From Dermatophagoides farinae (lineage: Eukaryota > Arthropoda > Arachnida > Sarcoptiformes > Pyroglyphidae), in assembly GCF_024713945.1 (NCBI RefSeq), contig NC_134681.1, forward strand, positions 4,379,501 through 4,443,500: a stretch of DNA of 64,000 bases, written 5' to 3'. This document shows positions 1-12,502 of this stretch, piece after piece. Position 1 is the first letter of the stretch; each line of letters opens with the position of its first letter. The notes beneath the pieces are model-generated. The model worked only from the letters and a program-made list of their open reading frames with translations, was not told the origin of the DNA and did not search any database. A program made the translations under genes and the position numbers.

Positions 1-161
1 TCAGACATTGTTCAATCAAAAAAAAAAAGAAAAAAAGTTTGTCGGATGAAAGAATTTCCGATCAAAGACAACAACAATAAAAACGATTGGATCGATTGTG
101 TTGTTGCGAATCTCTGAATTTGTTATGACACACATACACAAACTTTATGCTTACTCCTATG

Positions 162-185
162 ATTCCATTCCATTCCATTCCATTC
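162..185. repeat. ATTCC pentanucleotide repeat
   Basis: A short tandem run of the pentamer ATTCC (CCATT), about four to five copies, which decays on the right into related AATTC-like sequence. Confidence 0.8.
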
Positions 186-683
186 CCATTCAATTCACTT
201 TATTTTATTCAATTCTCAATTCAATTCACTTCAAATTAAAGTGAATGAAACAGAGATTCTTTGCTATATAAAAAATAAAATAAAATAAAATAACTGGTCT
301 ATTCACAACAACAACAACAACAAAAAACATAAAACAAGTGGAAAAAAAATTGAAGAATACAACAACAACAACAACAACAACGGAATATACATCCATTCAA
401 TGGATATAACACACAGACACACATTCGTCAATATACATTATACTATACTCGACAATTTTTTTTTCTCCTATTTGACAGAATATACACAACAACAACAACA
501 ACAAAGATCCAGATTCCAGCTCGTGATTGTCATCATTGTTGTAATAGTTCTTTTTTTTTATTGTTGACAGCCACATTCTTCAATGTTGGTACCCTGAAGG
601 TTTCAGATGATTTTTTTTCCATGGCTTAACGACCGTATTTTTTTTTTTTTTGCTCTTTGCTCTTCATTTATTCATTCAAGTCT

Positions 684-715
<32 letters not shown>

Positions 716-910
716 TATTATTGTCATCGACTTTTTTCATTGTCATCATTCATTCCATCATTTCTCTTTATCCACTTCTTTTTTTTTGTCATTTGATATT
801 ATTTTGCTTACGATAATAAAATGAAACATAAAATGCTCGAAACATTATCATCATCATCATCATCATTATCATCATCATCTCAAATAATTCTTTACAATTT
901 TAATATTTTT

Positions 911-952
<42 letters not shown>

Positions 953-954
953 CT
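911..954. repeat. CT dinucleotide microsatellite
   Basis: About 20 CT units with one TTCT interruption in the middle. Confidence 0.9.
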
Positions 955-3643
955 CATCATCGTTTTTTTCCACAAACATTTCCATTATCCTAATCAATCG
1001 ATTATTGATAAAATATTAATAATAAAAAAAATGAAAATTGAAAAAATGAGAACCATTCGATATTTGGTAATATTTTTTTTTTTTTGGCCCACATTATTCG
1101 ATTGCATTCGTTTGTTTCATTTTTTTAAAATTTAATTAAAAAAATGAAAATGAAAATGTAAATGTAAATGAAAATGAAAAACAAACAAACAAACATCACA
1201 AGAAGCGCGAAAAACCAAATTAAAAATAAATAAATTTGAAAGCAATGAATGGAAAAGTGTGAAATAAATTGAAAAAAATTTTTTTTTTTTGCGGTAGTAG
1301 AAATTCAATTAAAGATGTTCAATCATCATCATCATCATCATTTTGACTTTTGACAGCAGTAATAATAACTTTAATTTCGAAATTCATATTTTTTTTTCTT
1401 TCCACACATGGTTTGTACAACAAAAAAAAATGATAACAATCTATTACTGAGAATACCAGATACATTTCAACCAGATGATGATGATGATGATGAAAAAAAT
1501 ACTATGAAATTCTTGTCTATTCGTGTGTGTGTGTGTACGTTTGTCTGTGGATCTTGTCTTCACTTTTCAATATTCAACTGTTTTTTTTTTCGTTGTTGTT
1601 GTTGTTGTTGTTGTTGTTTGTGCAACAACAATTCATACGAATCGTAATTGTCAGTAAAAATTGTAATTTTGAAGATAATTGAATTAAAAACAAACAAACG
1701 AAACGAAACGAAACGAAATGAAACGAAACAAAAAAAAGCAGAAATTCGGTTTTCTGTTTTTTTTTTGTATTTTGTATTTTGTATTTTTTTTCCCAGTTGT
1801 TTTCGTTTGTTTCAATTTCAATTCCTGTTGTCGATTCATTAGTATGAGAATTCATTTCAAGAATTATTTTTATTCGTCGTTGTCTTCTTCTTCCTCTTAC
1901 AAATGGCAAATGGGCATTAACCAGATTCGTTAAATTCTGATTGAATTTTGAATGTAATGAAAAATGCTGAACAAAAAAAAAACAAACAAACAAACACAGA
2001 GTTAATTTTTCTTCACTACATTTTATTGGATGATTTTTTTTTTGATCCAAAAACATTATTCATTCACATTTTATTCGTTCTCTTTTGGGTGATGGTGGTG
2101 GTGGTGGCCGTGGTGAAAAGCAAACGAAGATTTTCATAAAGTTTGTTTTTTTTTCTAAACGAAATCAAAATGTTTCTCCACTATGCTGCAATGTGCTATG
2201 GCAGTTTTGTTTTTGTATTGTGTGTGGATGTTGGATGCCGTTTTCCGGGATTTAATGCAGAATGATCCAATGTTGTCGTTGTTGTTATTATTATTATTAT
2301 TGCTGTATATGATAACTCAGTAACACATTTAGAAACGATATATGCGATGAACCTTTTTCCTATCACTGGTTCCTAGTTCACATTTTCATTTTTCCTATTT
2401 TTTGGTACAGTGTTTGGCCTATGCCGTGTATTTGGGTTCGGGATGAAAATTTTGAAATTCCTTTTTTTTCTCTCTTGCCTATTGCTTTTTTTTGCATTTT
2501 ATTCCATTTTTTGGTACTTTGTTCGTTCGATATAAAACAACAACAACAACAACAGCGCAATAAAGTCAATGAGCTGAAGATTATTTTGTATATATATATA
2601 TCGACGACAAGAATATTACACATTCATATAGCTACATTAAAAATTGTCGTTTTTCATTCTGGATTTTTCTGGATATATATTTTTTTTTTTTTTTTTGAAG
2701 CAAAATAAAAACAAAAAGGGATTAAACTGTAAATATTTGCGTGCGTGTGCATGTGTTGTGCATGTCATGGAATTTAAAAATTCGTTTTCTCGTTATCAAT
2801 TTATTGTCAATCACAATTCTTCAATTTTATTCTTCCATTTTGAATCCTATTTTTTTTTCATGAGCGAAAATCAATCAATATGAATGTTTTTGGCTGGTTT
2901 TTTTTCAAGTAATTAACAATTTTTTTTGTCCATTAGCAACGAAAAAAAATCATTGAACTAATTTAAAATCAATTGATGAACAACAACAACAACAACAACA
3001 AAAAGTTAATTATTTTCCAATCGAACAAACGATTCGATTTTTTTTCTAGTAATAGAGTTGATTATCTGCAACTAACAGACGCATACACACACACACACAC
3101 ACACACGAATGGTTTATCAAATCAAAATTCATTAATCACGTAAATTTACAACGAATGAGTAAAAGAATCAGAATTACACAACAACATTGACATACATAAT
3201 AATATGATGATGATCACATGTTGTACATTGAATTATAAAATTACCAATTCTACAATCCAGGTTTTGCATTTCAATTAAATGATGATGATGATGATGATAA
3301 TGAAGGATAAATGCAATTTGAATTAAAATCAAAGGGAAAAAAACAATAGCCAGGAAATAAATCGGACAACAGATCTACGGTCAATGATATAACACTGTGT
3401 GTGTGTGTGTGCAAGGACCAATACACACGCATTGTGAATAATAAAAAATCAAATTAAAATTTTTTTTTCTTTTTCCATTCTTTCCTACAAATTTTGTTTG
3501 TTTGTGAGTGAGTGTATTGTCGTATTGCATAAAATTCAATTCAGCACAACAAAATGTTCTTTTATTTTCTTTATTTTTTTTATCACTGGTCATTGTAGTT
3601 TTTTTTTGTTTCGTAGTTGATGGTTGACCGAAATAGAGACAGT

Positions 3644-3648
<5 letters not shown>

Positions 3649-3698
<50 letters not shown>
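3649..3698. repeat. AG dinucleotide microsatellite
   Basis: About 25 uninterrupted AG units, the longest purine microsatellite in the window. Confidence 0.95.
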
Positions 3699-3702
<4 letters not shown>

Positions 3703-5466
3703 GAAATTTAGAACAAATTTGAATTGTGAACTGGATGGACTGATCTGTGCCATGGCAGAGAAAAAAACTAAACTAAACTAAACTTGAATAACCTACACAG
3801 AATTAAACTTGACTACTGCTGGAATAAAATAAGCTGCTGGTTTTTTTCTATCTAATTCAATTCTTTTTTTTTCATAATACAACATCTATGTATATCATAT
3901 ATTTGGTATATCGATATTCGAATGTTGTGTATATACCATCATGACCATCATGGCAGACATGATATAATACCCGAAACCCGAAAAAAAATGAAAAATTCCA
4001 ACCACTATAAGCAAAAAAAAAAATAATGAAAAAAAACAAATTTTTTTTTCTGGATACACAGATTTTCCATTCACCAGGCAACCAAACAACGATGATGATG
4101 ATGATGATGATGATGACAAAAAAAAACATGATCAAAGAAAACATTGACACATTCAACAACGACAACAACAACAACAACGACAACGAAGATGAAATGAAAA
4201 GAATGACCAAACGAGGAAATAAACAAAGAAAGGCATTTCGAATGGGAAAAAAAATAATGAAATTGCAAACGAAAAAAAAAAAATAAAATTGAAGAAGACG
4301 AAAAAAAAAAATGAATCGAAACTCTGTGCTGGCCGAGATGAAAACAAAACAAAACAAAAAAAAATGAGAAAATCAAAAAATATGGTACACTTGCATCCAA
4401 AATACAAATTCGTAGAAAGAATATTCTTTTTTGTTTTTTGGACAACAACACACATATAAAACATGGTAAGATAATGCACAAACACACACACACACACACA
4501 CACATCAACCATGATGATGATGATGATGAAAATAATAATAATAAAGCCAACAAGCAAACAACAACAACAACAACATTTGGAAAATGAAAACAAAAGTAGT
4601 GGAACAAGAAAGAAAAAAAAATATATAAAGTTGACAAATATTGACGGTCATTGCTGAATAATGTTTGTGTATATGATGTGAATAAATATGAAAATCCTAT
4701 GATATGAAAACAAAAAAAAAATCCAATTTGCCTCAAACAACCATCCGAAAAAAATGAATGAAACAATGATGATGGTGATGATGTGAATCAATATTTTTGT
4801 TTTGGATTTTTTTTCTGTTTTGTTTTTATTTTTAGTGTCACAAGAATTTCGATATGTTATCATTTCTACAACGACTAAAGAATAATTTTCATTTCCATGT
4901 AAGCAAGTTGAATATAGATTTTTTTTTGTTGTTGTTGCTTCAATATTTGAATATTTTGTTTTTTCTTCCAATCTAACTAACTAGAAAACAAATATAACTT
5001 TTATACAAACACCCACACACACACACACACACACAAACACATCATTCTCACATATTGGTATGCCTTGAAGGCAAATCCAAATTTTATTTTCCATTTTCAC
5101 TCTCTCTTTTTATATTCACTGTAGAATAAAAATTGGTAAATTGTAATCGAAATCAAAAGAAAAAAAAAATAACAACAAAACAAAACGAAATGAAATGAAA
5201 TGAAAATCGAAAAAAGTAAAGTGAAAGCAAAATAGAAAAAAACTGGGTGAAAAATTTTGAATAAGCAATAGTGAAAGGCAACATTGTAATTGGAATTTGA
5301 GAATCATTACCATCATCATCATCATAATGAACACATGAATCCCAAATGAATGGACCAAAAAAATACTGTAAAATGAAAATTCTATATATAGATCCATATT
5401 AAAATTTATCCACTGTGTTTGTTTTCTTTATTTTTCTTGATTATTTTGTTCGACCACACAAACCAA

Positions 5467-5468
<2 letters not shown>

Positions 5469-5565
<97 letters not shown>
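5469..5565. repeat. Long AC dinucleotide microsatellite
   Basis: About 48 perfect AC units, the longest simple repeat in the window. Alternating purine/pyrimidine of this length is prone to length change and to left-handed (Z) DNA. It lies far from any recognised gene. Confidence 0.97.
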
Positions 5566-6400
5566 GTTCATTCAAAAAGTAGTTTCAAAAATAAAAATCA
5601 AAATCAAAACATTGTACACATACACACACAGCATCCCACAGGCTTATTATTATTTCTTTTCAGAATTATTCTATGATGATGATGATGATGATGATGATTG
5701 GCTTTCCATCACTTATATAATTCCATATATTGTGATTCATTTGTATTGTAATATTTCTCACTCTTTTATTCATGTTGGTTATTGGAATTTGCTTCGTTTT
5801 TTTTTCGCACCACCACCACTAATACCACCATCAATATTTTCCGAATCGAATCAATCGAAATCCATGAGAAAAAGAAAAAGAAAATAACTGCCGACCCGAC
5901 CCGAATAAAAATTCGGAACCAATCATAATATATTCAAAGAATGAATGAATGAATGAATGAATGAATGATTGAATAAATGCTTGTGAAAAATAAAAATAAA
6001 AATTAACCGAATCAAACCAGAAATTGTTTTTCACTTCTCTCTCCAATGCTTTTTGACTTGATTCAAAATTCAAGATTCAAGAATCAAGAATCAAATTTTC
6101 AAGCTTTTTTCCATATCACATTTTTGGGTGTGTGTCCATACAATACAGCAGTTTGTTAGTTGCATATCTTTATGTTTATTTGTATGTTTTTAAATTGAAT
6201 GAAATGAAATGAAATGAAAAAAAATAATTTTCCCTATTAGGAATTTTTTTTTTCATACATTTCATTTCATCATATTTATTATCATTGATAACGTTATGAT
6301 AATTTGTGTTCAATCACATTTATATTTTCATTTTGCTTACTTATGATTGCTACTGGTTAAATTATTTTTTCGGTTAGTATAATATTTATGTTAACCATCG

Positions 6401-6439
<39 letters not shown>

Positions 6440-6469
6440 AAAAAACAATTTCGAATAAATGAACACGAG

Positions 6470-6483
6470 CCATGGCGCCATGG
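6470..6483. repeat. Perfect 14-bp palindrome CCATGGCGCCATGG
   Basis: A GC-rich perfect palindrome, made of two CCATGG sites around GCGC, in strongly AT-rich sequence just right of a CA microsatellite and about 830 bp upstream of the GLDC start codon. A dimeric protein-binding site is possible but nothing else supports it. Confidence 0.6.
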
Positions 6484-7314
6484 TTCACTGATAGATATGA
6501 TCGGTTTATTTTTCTTTTTGTTTGTTTGCACAAATATAAACATTATTATCATCGATATAATGGACTATAAATTATAATGATGATGATAATAAAATATATT
6601 CAAAAAAAAAAAAAGAAAACTAGGGAGAAAAAAAAATAATATGATTATCATTCATAAATATTCTGATATGATGATGATGGAAATAATAATTATGATAAAA
6701 ATTGTCATTGATCGAATTGATCGATCAATCGTTTATATCAAAAAATAAATATTATTTTTTTTCTTTTATTATTATTGATGAAATAAAATCCACAATCATA
6801 TATGAATACTGAAATGAAATCGAATCATAATATTTCAATCATCAATTATGATATATCATCACAAATAAGATTTGAAATTTGCACACATTGAACGTGTGAT
6901 TTTTTTTGGTGGGGGGGGAGGGGTTTTATTGCACACACAAATCTTTAATTATCAATAATCAATAATCAATGATATAGATGATCGATTTATAATCAATAAG
7001 CCACCTGAATATATATGTGTACAGTATAAACAGTAGCAAAGAGAAAAAAAAAATTTTTTTTTTCACAAAATCGAATCATCATTGATCCAATTGCAAGTAG
7101 TAGTAAATGATAATATTTTTCATCATTTAAATCTTTAGTAAATCAATGCGTTTTTTTTTCGTCACAACAATTTGAATCAATTAACTTTCTTTTTTGTTTG
7201 AGTGTGTCTGTGTGTGTGTTTGTTTTCAATTTTGGATCAATATTTTTATTGTTTAGATTCTCTACAATTCTTATTGTGTGTGTATGTGTACGTGATATCA
7301 CGATCATTTTCATA

Positions 7315-10300
7315 ATGTACCGTTTTTCATTATTATCCCGTAATATAAAAACGGGACAATTCAATCGAATAAATCATCATCATCATCATCAACAACAACA
7401 ACAATTTCGTAGCATATGTTGTTCAACAAGCATATTATTTTCATCATCATCATCATCATTCAATGCCAATAATAATAATCGTATAATAACCGAACCACAT
7501 AATTCATTCATACAAAGACATATTGGTCCACGTGATGATGATAAAATTGAAATGCTTAAAAAGATTGGTTTCAATGTTGGTTTCTTTTTGTTTTTATCTT
7601 GTATTGAATTTCCTGTGTTTTTTTTCTATCTGATTTCCACTCCAGTTATATCTATTTATTGTTTTTTTTTGCTTCTCTTACTCATTGTTTTTTGTGGATC
7701 ATTTATCATTTATTGGATATTGTTTCTTTCTCTGTATTTTTTCTATGTTATATATATATATAGTCAATGGATGAATTGATACAGGCAACAGTTCCAGAAT
7801 CGATCCAATTACAGAAAGAGATTCGTCTGGATCAACCAGACAATGAAACAAGTATATTAAAAAGATTGAAAGATATTGCCGATTTAAATCAATGTAAATG
7901 GCGTTCATATATTGGAATGGGTTATTATAATTCCATAATACCAGCACCAATTTTGCGTAATATTTTCGAAAATCCCGGATGGACAACACCATATACACCA
8001 TATCAGGCGGAAATTGCTCAAGGCCGTTTAGAATCATTATTAAATTTTCAGACAATGGTCTGTGATCTAACTGCATTAGATATTGCTAATGCTAGCCTTT
8101 TGGATGAAGGAACTGCAGCTGCTGAATCTATGCAAATGTGTTTTAGGTATTAATATTGGTGATGATCAAAAAAAAAATTGACAAAAAAAAACATAATCAT
8201 TATTCCGTATAGATATCATAAAGAAAAACGACGCAAATTTCTATGCTCAAATAATGCACATCCACAAACAACAGCAATCGTTAAAACACGATGTGAAGCA
8301 TTAGGAATTAAATTTGAAATTTTTGATGGCTCAAAAGATGTATTCGATGGTGTGAAACCATTGACTGATACATATAATTTGGCTGAATATTGTGGAATAC
8401 TTGTACATTATCCGGATTCAAATGGAAATGTAGACAATCTTGAATCGATTGTAAATCTAGCAAAAGCCACAGAAACAATAGTGATTGCTGCAACTGATCT
8501 GTTAGCATTGACTATGGTCAAACCACCAGGAGAATATGGCCAATTCTGTGATATAGCCATTGGAACGGCTCAACGTTTTGGTATGTTTCATTTGATTCAT
8601 TTTGTTGTGCATTCCAAATTTTGGAAGCATGTGATTAATTATCCTGGTTTCGTAACATTTAATTGCTGTTCCATTTGTCCAATGTTACGTTTTTGTTTGC
8701 TTTGATATTTCACAATAGGAATTCCGCTCAACTATGGTGGACCACATGCAGCTTTTTTGGCATGTCGTGCCTATTTAACTCGGTTAATTCCAGGCAGAGT
8801 AGTAGGCTTGACCAAAGATGCTCAAGGTAATCAGGCATTACGTTTAGCATTACAGACTCGTGAACAGCATATCCGTCGTGATAAAGCAACATCAAATATT
8901 TGTACAGCGCAAGCATTATTGGCTAATATGAGTGCTATGTTTGCCATCTATCATGGTCCAAAAGGACTACGAGCTATTGCTGAAGATATTCACAAGAAGG
9001 CGCTTTATTTGGCTAAAAAAATTAATGATAGAGGCGTTAATCGTGTAATCACTTATAATCCATTTGATACATTAAAAGTGAAAGTTCATGTAGCTAAACA
9101 TATAAAAGCAAGAGCTGATGCTGTTGGTATCAATTTACGATACTATCCGGATGGACATCATATTGGCATTTCTATCGATGAAACTGTGACCGATCAAGAT
9201 CTTAATGATTTAATTTGGGTAATGGAAGGTGAAAAAGAGGAACATACCGATCATATAAATTATCCATACAATTTTATGCAAAAAGAAAGTGGTCTATTGA
9301 AAAGTGCGATTGTAAGAAAATCACCATTCTTAACCCATCCATTATTCAATTCATATCATAGCGAAACTAATCTTATTCGTTATATGAAAAAATTGGAAAA
9401 CAAAGACATATCATTAGTACATTCAATGATACCATTAGGATCATGTACAATGAAATTAAATGCCACCACCGAAATGATACCATGTTCATGGCCAATGATA
9501 ACCGATGTACATCCATATATTCCACCATCACAGGCTAAAGGTTATCAAGTACTAATCAATGAACTGGAACACGATCTTTGTGAATTGACTGGCTATGATA
9601 ATGTATCATTTCAACCGAATTCCGGTGCTCAAGGTGAATATGCTGGATTACGTTGTATCAAAGCCTATCTTGAATCACAAGGCGAAGGTTATCGAAATGT
9701 ATGTTTAATTCCGGTTTCGGCACATGGAACTAATCCAGCTAGTGCAAATATGGCCGGTCTTCGTGTTGAACCGGTTTTAGTACTGAAAAACGGAAGTATC
9801 GATAAAGCTCATTTGAAAGCTAAATTGGATAAACTTCATGATCAGATTGCCTGCCTTATGATTACATATCCATCAACATTCGGTGTTTTCGATGAAGATA
9901 TTAGCGATATTTGCGATATGATACATTCATGTGGTTCGGCACAAGTATATTTGGATGGCGCAAACATGAATGCACAGGTTGGACTTTGTCGTCCAGGCGA
10001 TTATGGTAGTGATGTTTCGCATTTAAATCTACATAAAACTTTTTGTATTCCTCATGGTGGTGGTGGACCAGGAATGGGTCCGATTGCAGTGAAAAAACAT
10101 CGTTAGTATTTTTTAAAATTTATTTTCAATGATTGATTATGATTCCTAATGTTAAATACTAATGAATTTATTATATTTAGTTGCACCATTTTTACCATCA
10201 CATCCGATCGTTCATGATGATGTGATTCGTGTACCAAAAAGGTAAAATAAAAATTGATTAATTAAAATATAGAAGAATGATGATTCTAATTCAACGGATA

Positions 10301-11030
10301 GTTTTGGCACAGTATCGGCAGCACCATGGGGTTCAGCTGCCATATTACCCATTAGTTGGGCATATATTAAATTAATGGGCTTAAAAGGATTACGACATTC
10401 ATCCGAAGTGGCCATCCTGAATGCCAATTATATGATTGCAATATTGAAAGATGAATACAAAATTATGTATCTTGGTAAAAATAATACGGTTGCACATGAA
10501 TTTATTCTGGATACAAGAGAATTTAAACAGACAACAGGCGTTGAAGCAATGGATATTGCAAAACGTTTACAGGATTATGGTTTTCCATGCACCAACCGTA
10601 TCATTTCCAGTACCGAATACATTAATGATTGAACCAACTGAATCGGAATCAAAACAAGAATTAGATCGTTACTGTCATGCATTGTTGAATATACGTCGTG
10701 AAATTTCCGATATACAAAATGGTGTTTATGATAGAGAAAATAATCCATTGAAAGGTGCACCACATACACAACGATTGATTTGTTCTAGCAATTGGGATCG
10801 GGCTTATTCACGTGAAATTGCAGCTTTTCCAGCGGTATGTATTGATGAAATTGTAACAAAAAAAAAAAAAAAAATTTTTTTCATCATTGCTTGTTTGTTT
10901 TTATATACATTAGCCATATGTACAGCCAGAATCTAAAATATGGCCAACAGTTGCACGTATCGATGATGCTTATGGTGATAAAAATCTTTTCTGTACCTGT
11001 CCACCAGTTGATTCATCATTTAATTTTTAA
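7315..11030 (+). CDS. GLDC: Glycine dehydrogenase (decarboxylating), P protein, mitochondrial
   Basis: This is the PLP-dependent P protein of the glycine cleavage system, which decarboxylates glycine and passes aminomethyl to the lipoyl H protein in the mitochondrial matrix. Exons by phase: 7315-7575, 7764-8146, 8213-8580, 8719-10101, 10181-10241, 10302-10834, 10914-11030. About 1,034 residues result once one extra base is ignored, close to the family length of about 1,020. The N-terminus ([10 protein letters not shown]) suits a mitochondrial presequence and is followed by a His/Gln run. Family motifs: [82 protein letters not shown], and [18 protein letters not shown] with the PLP lysine near residue 777. 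In exon 6 the frame breaks at about 10581-10586: one extra T in GGTTTTCCATGC moves [10 protein letters not shown] into the next frame, after which VEPTESE-like sequence continues. The small exon 5 to exon 6 junction gives VPKSFGTV, slightly shorter than homologs. Confidence 0.95.
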
Positions 11031-11047
11031 TTTAATTAATCAATAAT

Positions 11048-11053
11048 AATAAA
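11048..11053 (+). terminator. Candidate poly(A) signal of GLDC
   Basis: AATAAA begins 18 bases after the GLDC stop codon. The gap to the convergent gene's stop at 11242 is only 211 bp, so an early signal would limit overlap of the two 3' ends. Confidence 0.55.
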
Positions 11054-11241
11054 TTAAAAGAATTTTGTTTTGTTCGAAATTTGATTTTTTTTGTTTTGTT
11101 TTGTTTTGACTATTATTATCATCGTCATCATTTTTTCGGAAATTGAATTTAGAAATTTCTCGCAAAAAAAACGGAATTATTACAAGAAAAAAAGATTGGA
11201 AAAACTGATGAAAATTTCAAAGCTGCAGTGAAAACAAAAAA

Positions 11242-12471
11242 TTAAGAATTAAATGAAGATTTTGCTGGTTTGTTGTCACAATTAACTGGTCCAGTTCTAC
11301 AGATTGAAGTTTCTATTATGGAGAATCCAGAATAAATTTTATCATTAGAGATTTTTTTTTCTGTTTTGTTTCGGTTTACCTTGATCAAATTTTTCACCAT
11401 TCGGACAGGTAAGCTGCTTAATTTTTATAATTCCATTATGATATGCACAATGGAAATAAGACTGTTTGGGTAATGAATGATGTAATCAGAAAGAAAAAAT
11501 CGGAAATATTCATCAATCATTGGCGATATCATCATTATCAAAAATAATCACTCACTTGACAATAATGATCATAATCAGCCAGATAGCCATTTGGATACAC
11601 ACGACAGTAGTCGATAATCTTTGATGATATTGAACACAATGGTGAACGACGTTTGTCTAGCAGATTGACCGATTTATTGAAAGCATTATTATTATCACCA
11701 TCATGGTATTCAAGTTTTTCATTCAATATGGATGAATTTGACCATTCCATGTTGTCAGTTATTTTATCATCATCCATGTTTAGTGATTGTTCATACCCTT
11801 GATCTATCGATTGCTTGTGATTAATGTTGGCCATGTTGGAATTCATCAAATTGATTGATTGATTTGAATATTGATGATGATCAACCACATCATTGATCTT
11901 GTTGTCGTTCATGGTATTTTTTTCATCAATGCCATGGCTAATCATATTAATCGATGAATTGAAATTATTTGCTTGCACACGAAATGGATTACTTATCATT
12001 GTAGCTGTTAAATTTGTATTTCCTATGGTAACAATATTATTATGAACATTTGCTCGATTATCATAATCACCAAGATGATGATTATAATGGCTACTGCCAT
12101 AATATTTAAATTTGTTATGACTTGAATTTTGATTTCTTTTTTTGCTCAAAAATGTTACATGTCTTCGATTATGTTTATTATTAGTATTAGTTTGTTGACC
12201 TTCATTTGATTGTTGATGATGTCTATGGTGATTGTGGTCAAAATTTTTATTATTCCCATTATTCATTTCAGCTTGTCGATACAATTGTCGTTCAATATGA
12301 TTTTTGATTGTATCATTTTTTATCCGATCATCCTTTTTTTGATGAATTATTTTATGATTCAAATAATTATCATCATTATCATAATCTAGTTCAATGTTTG
12401 ATTCATTATTAGCATTTAAATCATCTTGCTGTTTATCATGCAATTGCTGTTGTCGTTGTTGTTGTTGTTGT

Positions 12472-12502
<31 letters not shown>

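Larger units (their letters stand above)
1..7314. other. Non-coding, microsatellite-rich stretch upstream of GLDC
   Basis: No credible gene was found on either strand. Open frames here consist of homopolymer or trinucleotide translations (Ser, Phe, His, Met runs) with no domain, and they look the same in several frames. The stretch holds CAA/TTG, CAT/ATG, CA/GT, CT/GA and AAAT-type simple repeats and poly(T)/poly(A) runs. The last few hundred bases should contain the GLDC promoter, but no clear TATA or initiator element could be picked out of the AT-rich background. Confidence 0.75.

Noticed and set aside
3872-4766. Long minus-strand frames of Ser, Val, Cys and His runs
   Set aside because: Open in several frames at once because ATG, CAA and CA repeats contain no stop in those frames; no domain or splice logic.
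7699-8076. Minus-strand frames overlapping GLDC exons
   Set aside because: Shadows of well-conserved plus-strand coding sequence.
10242-10301. Alternative exon 5 to 6 junction in GLDC adding RNDDSNSTD before SFGTV
   Set aside because: The extra residues resemble family sequence, but no AG acceptor gives the needed phase from the GTAAAA donor; the acceptor at 10301 keeps the frame.
11153-11335. Plus-strand frame downstream of GLDC, interrupted by one TAA, that reads like a protein relic (LAKKTELLQEKK, FAGLLSQLTGPVLQ)
   Set aside because: It is the antisense of the third exon and second intron of the CBM14 gene on the minus strand, which explains the non-random composition.
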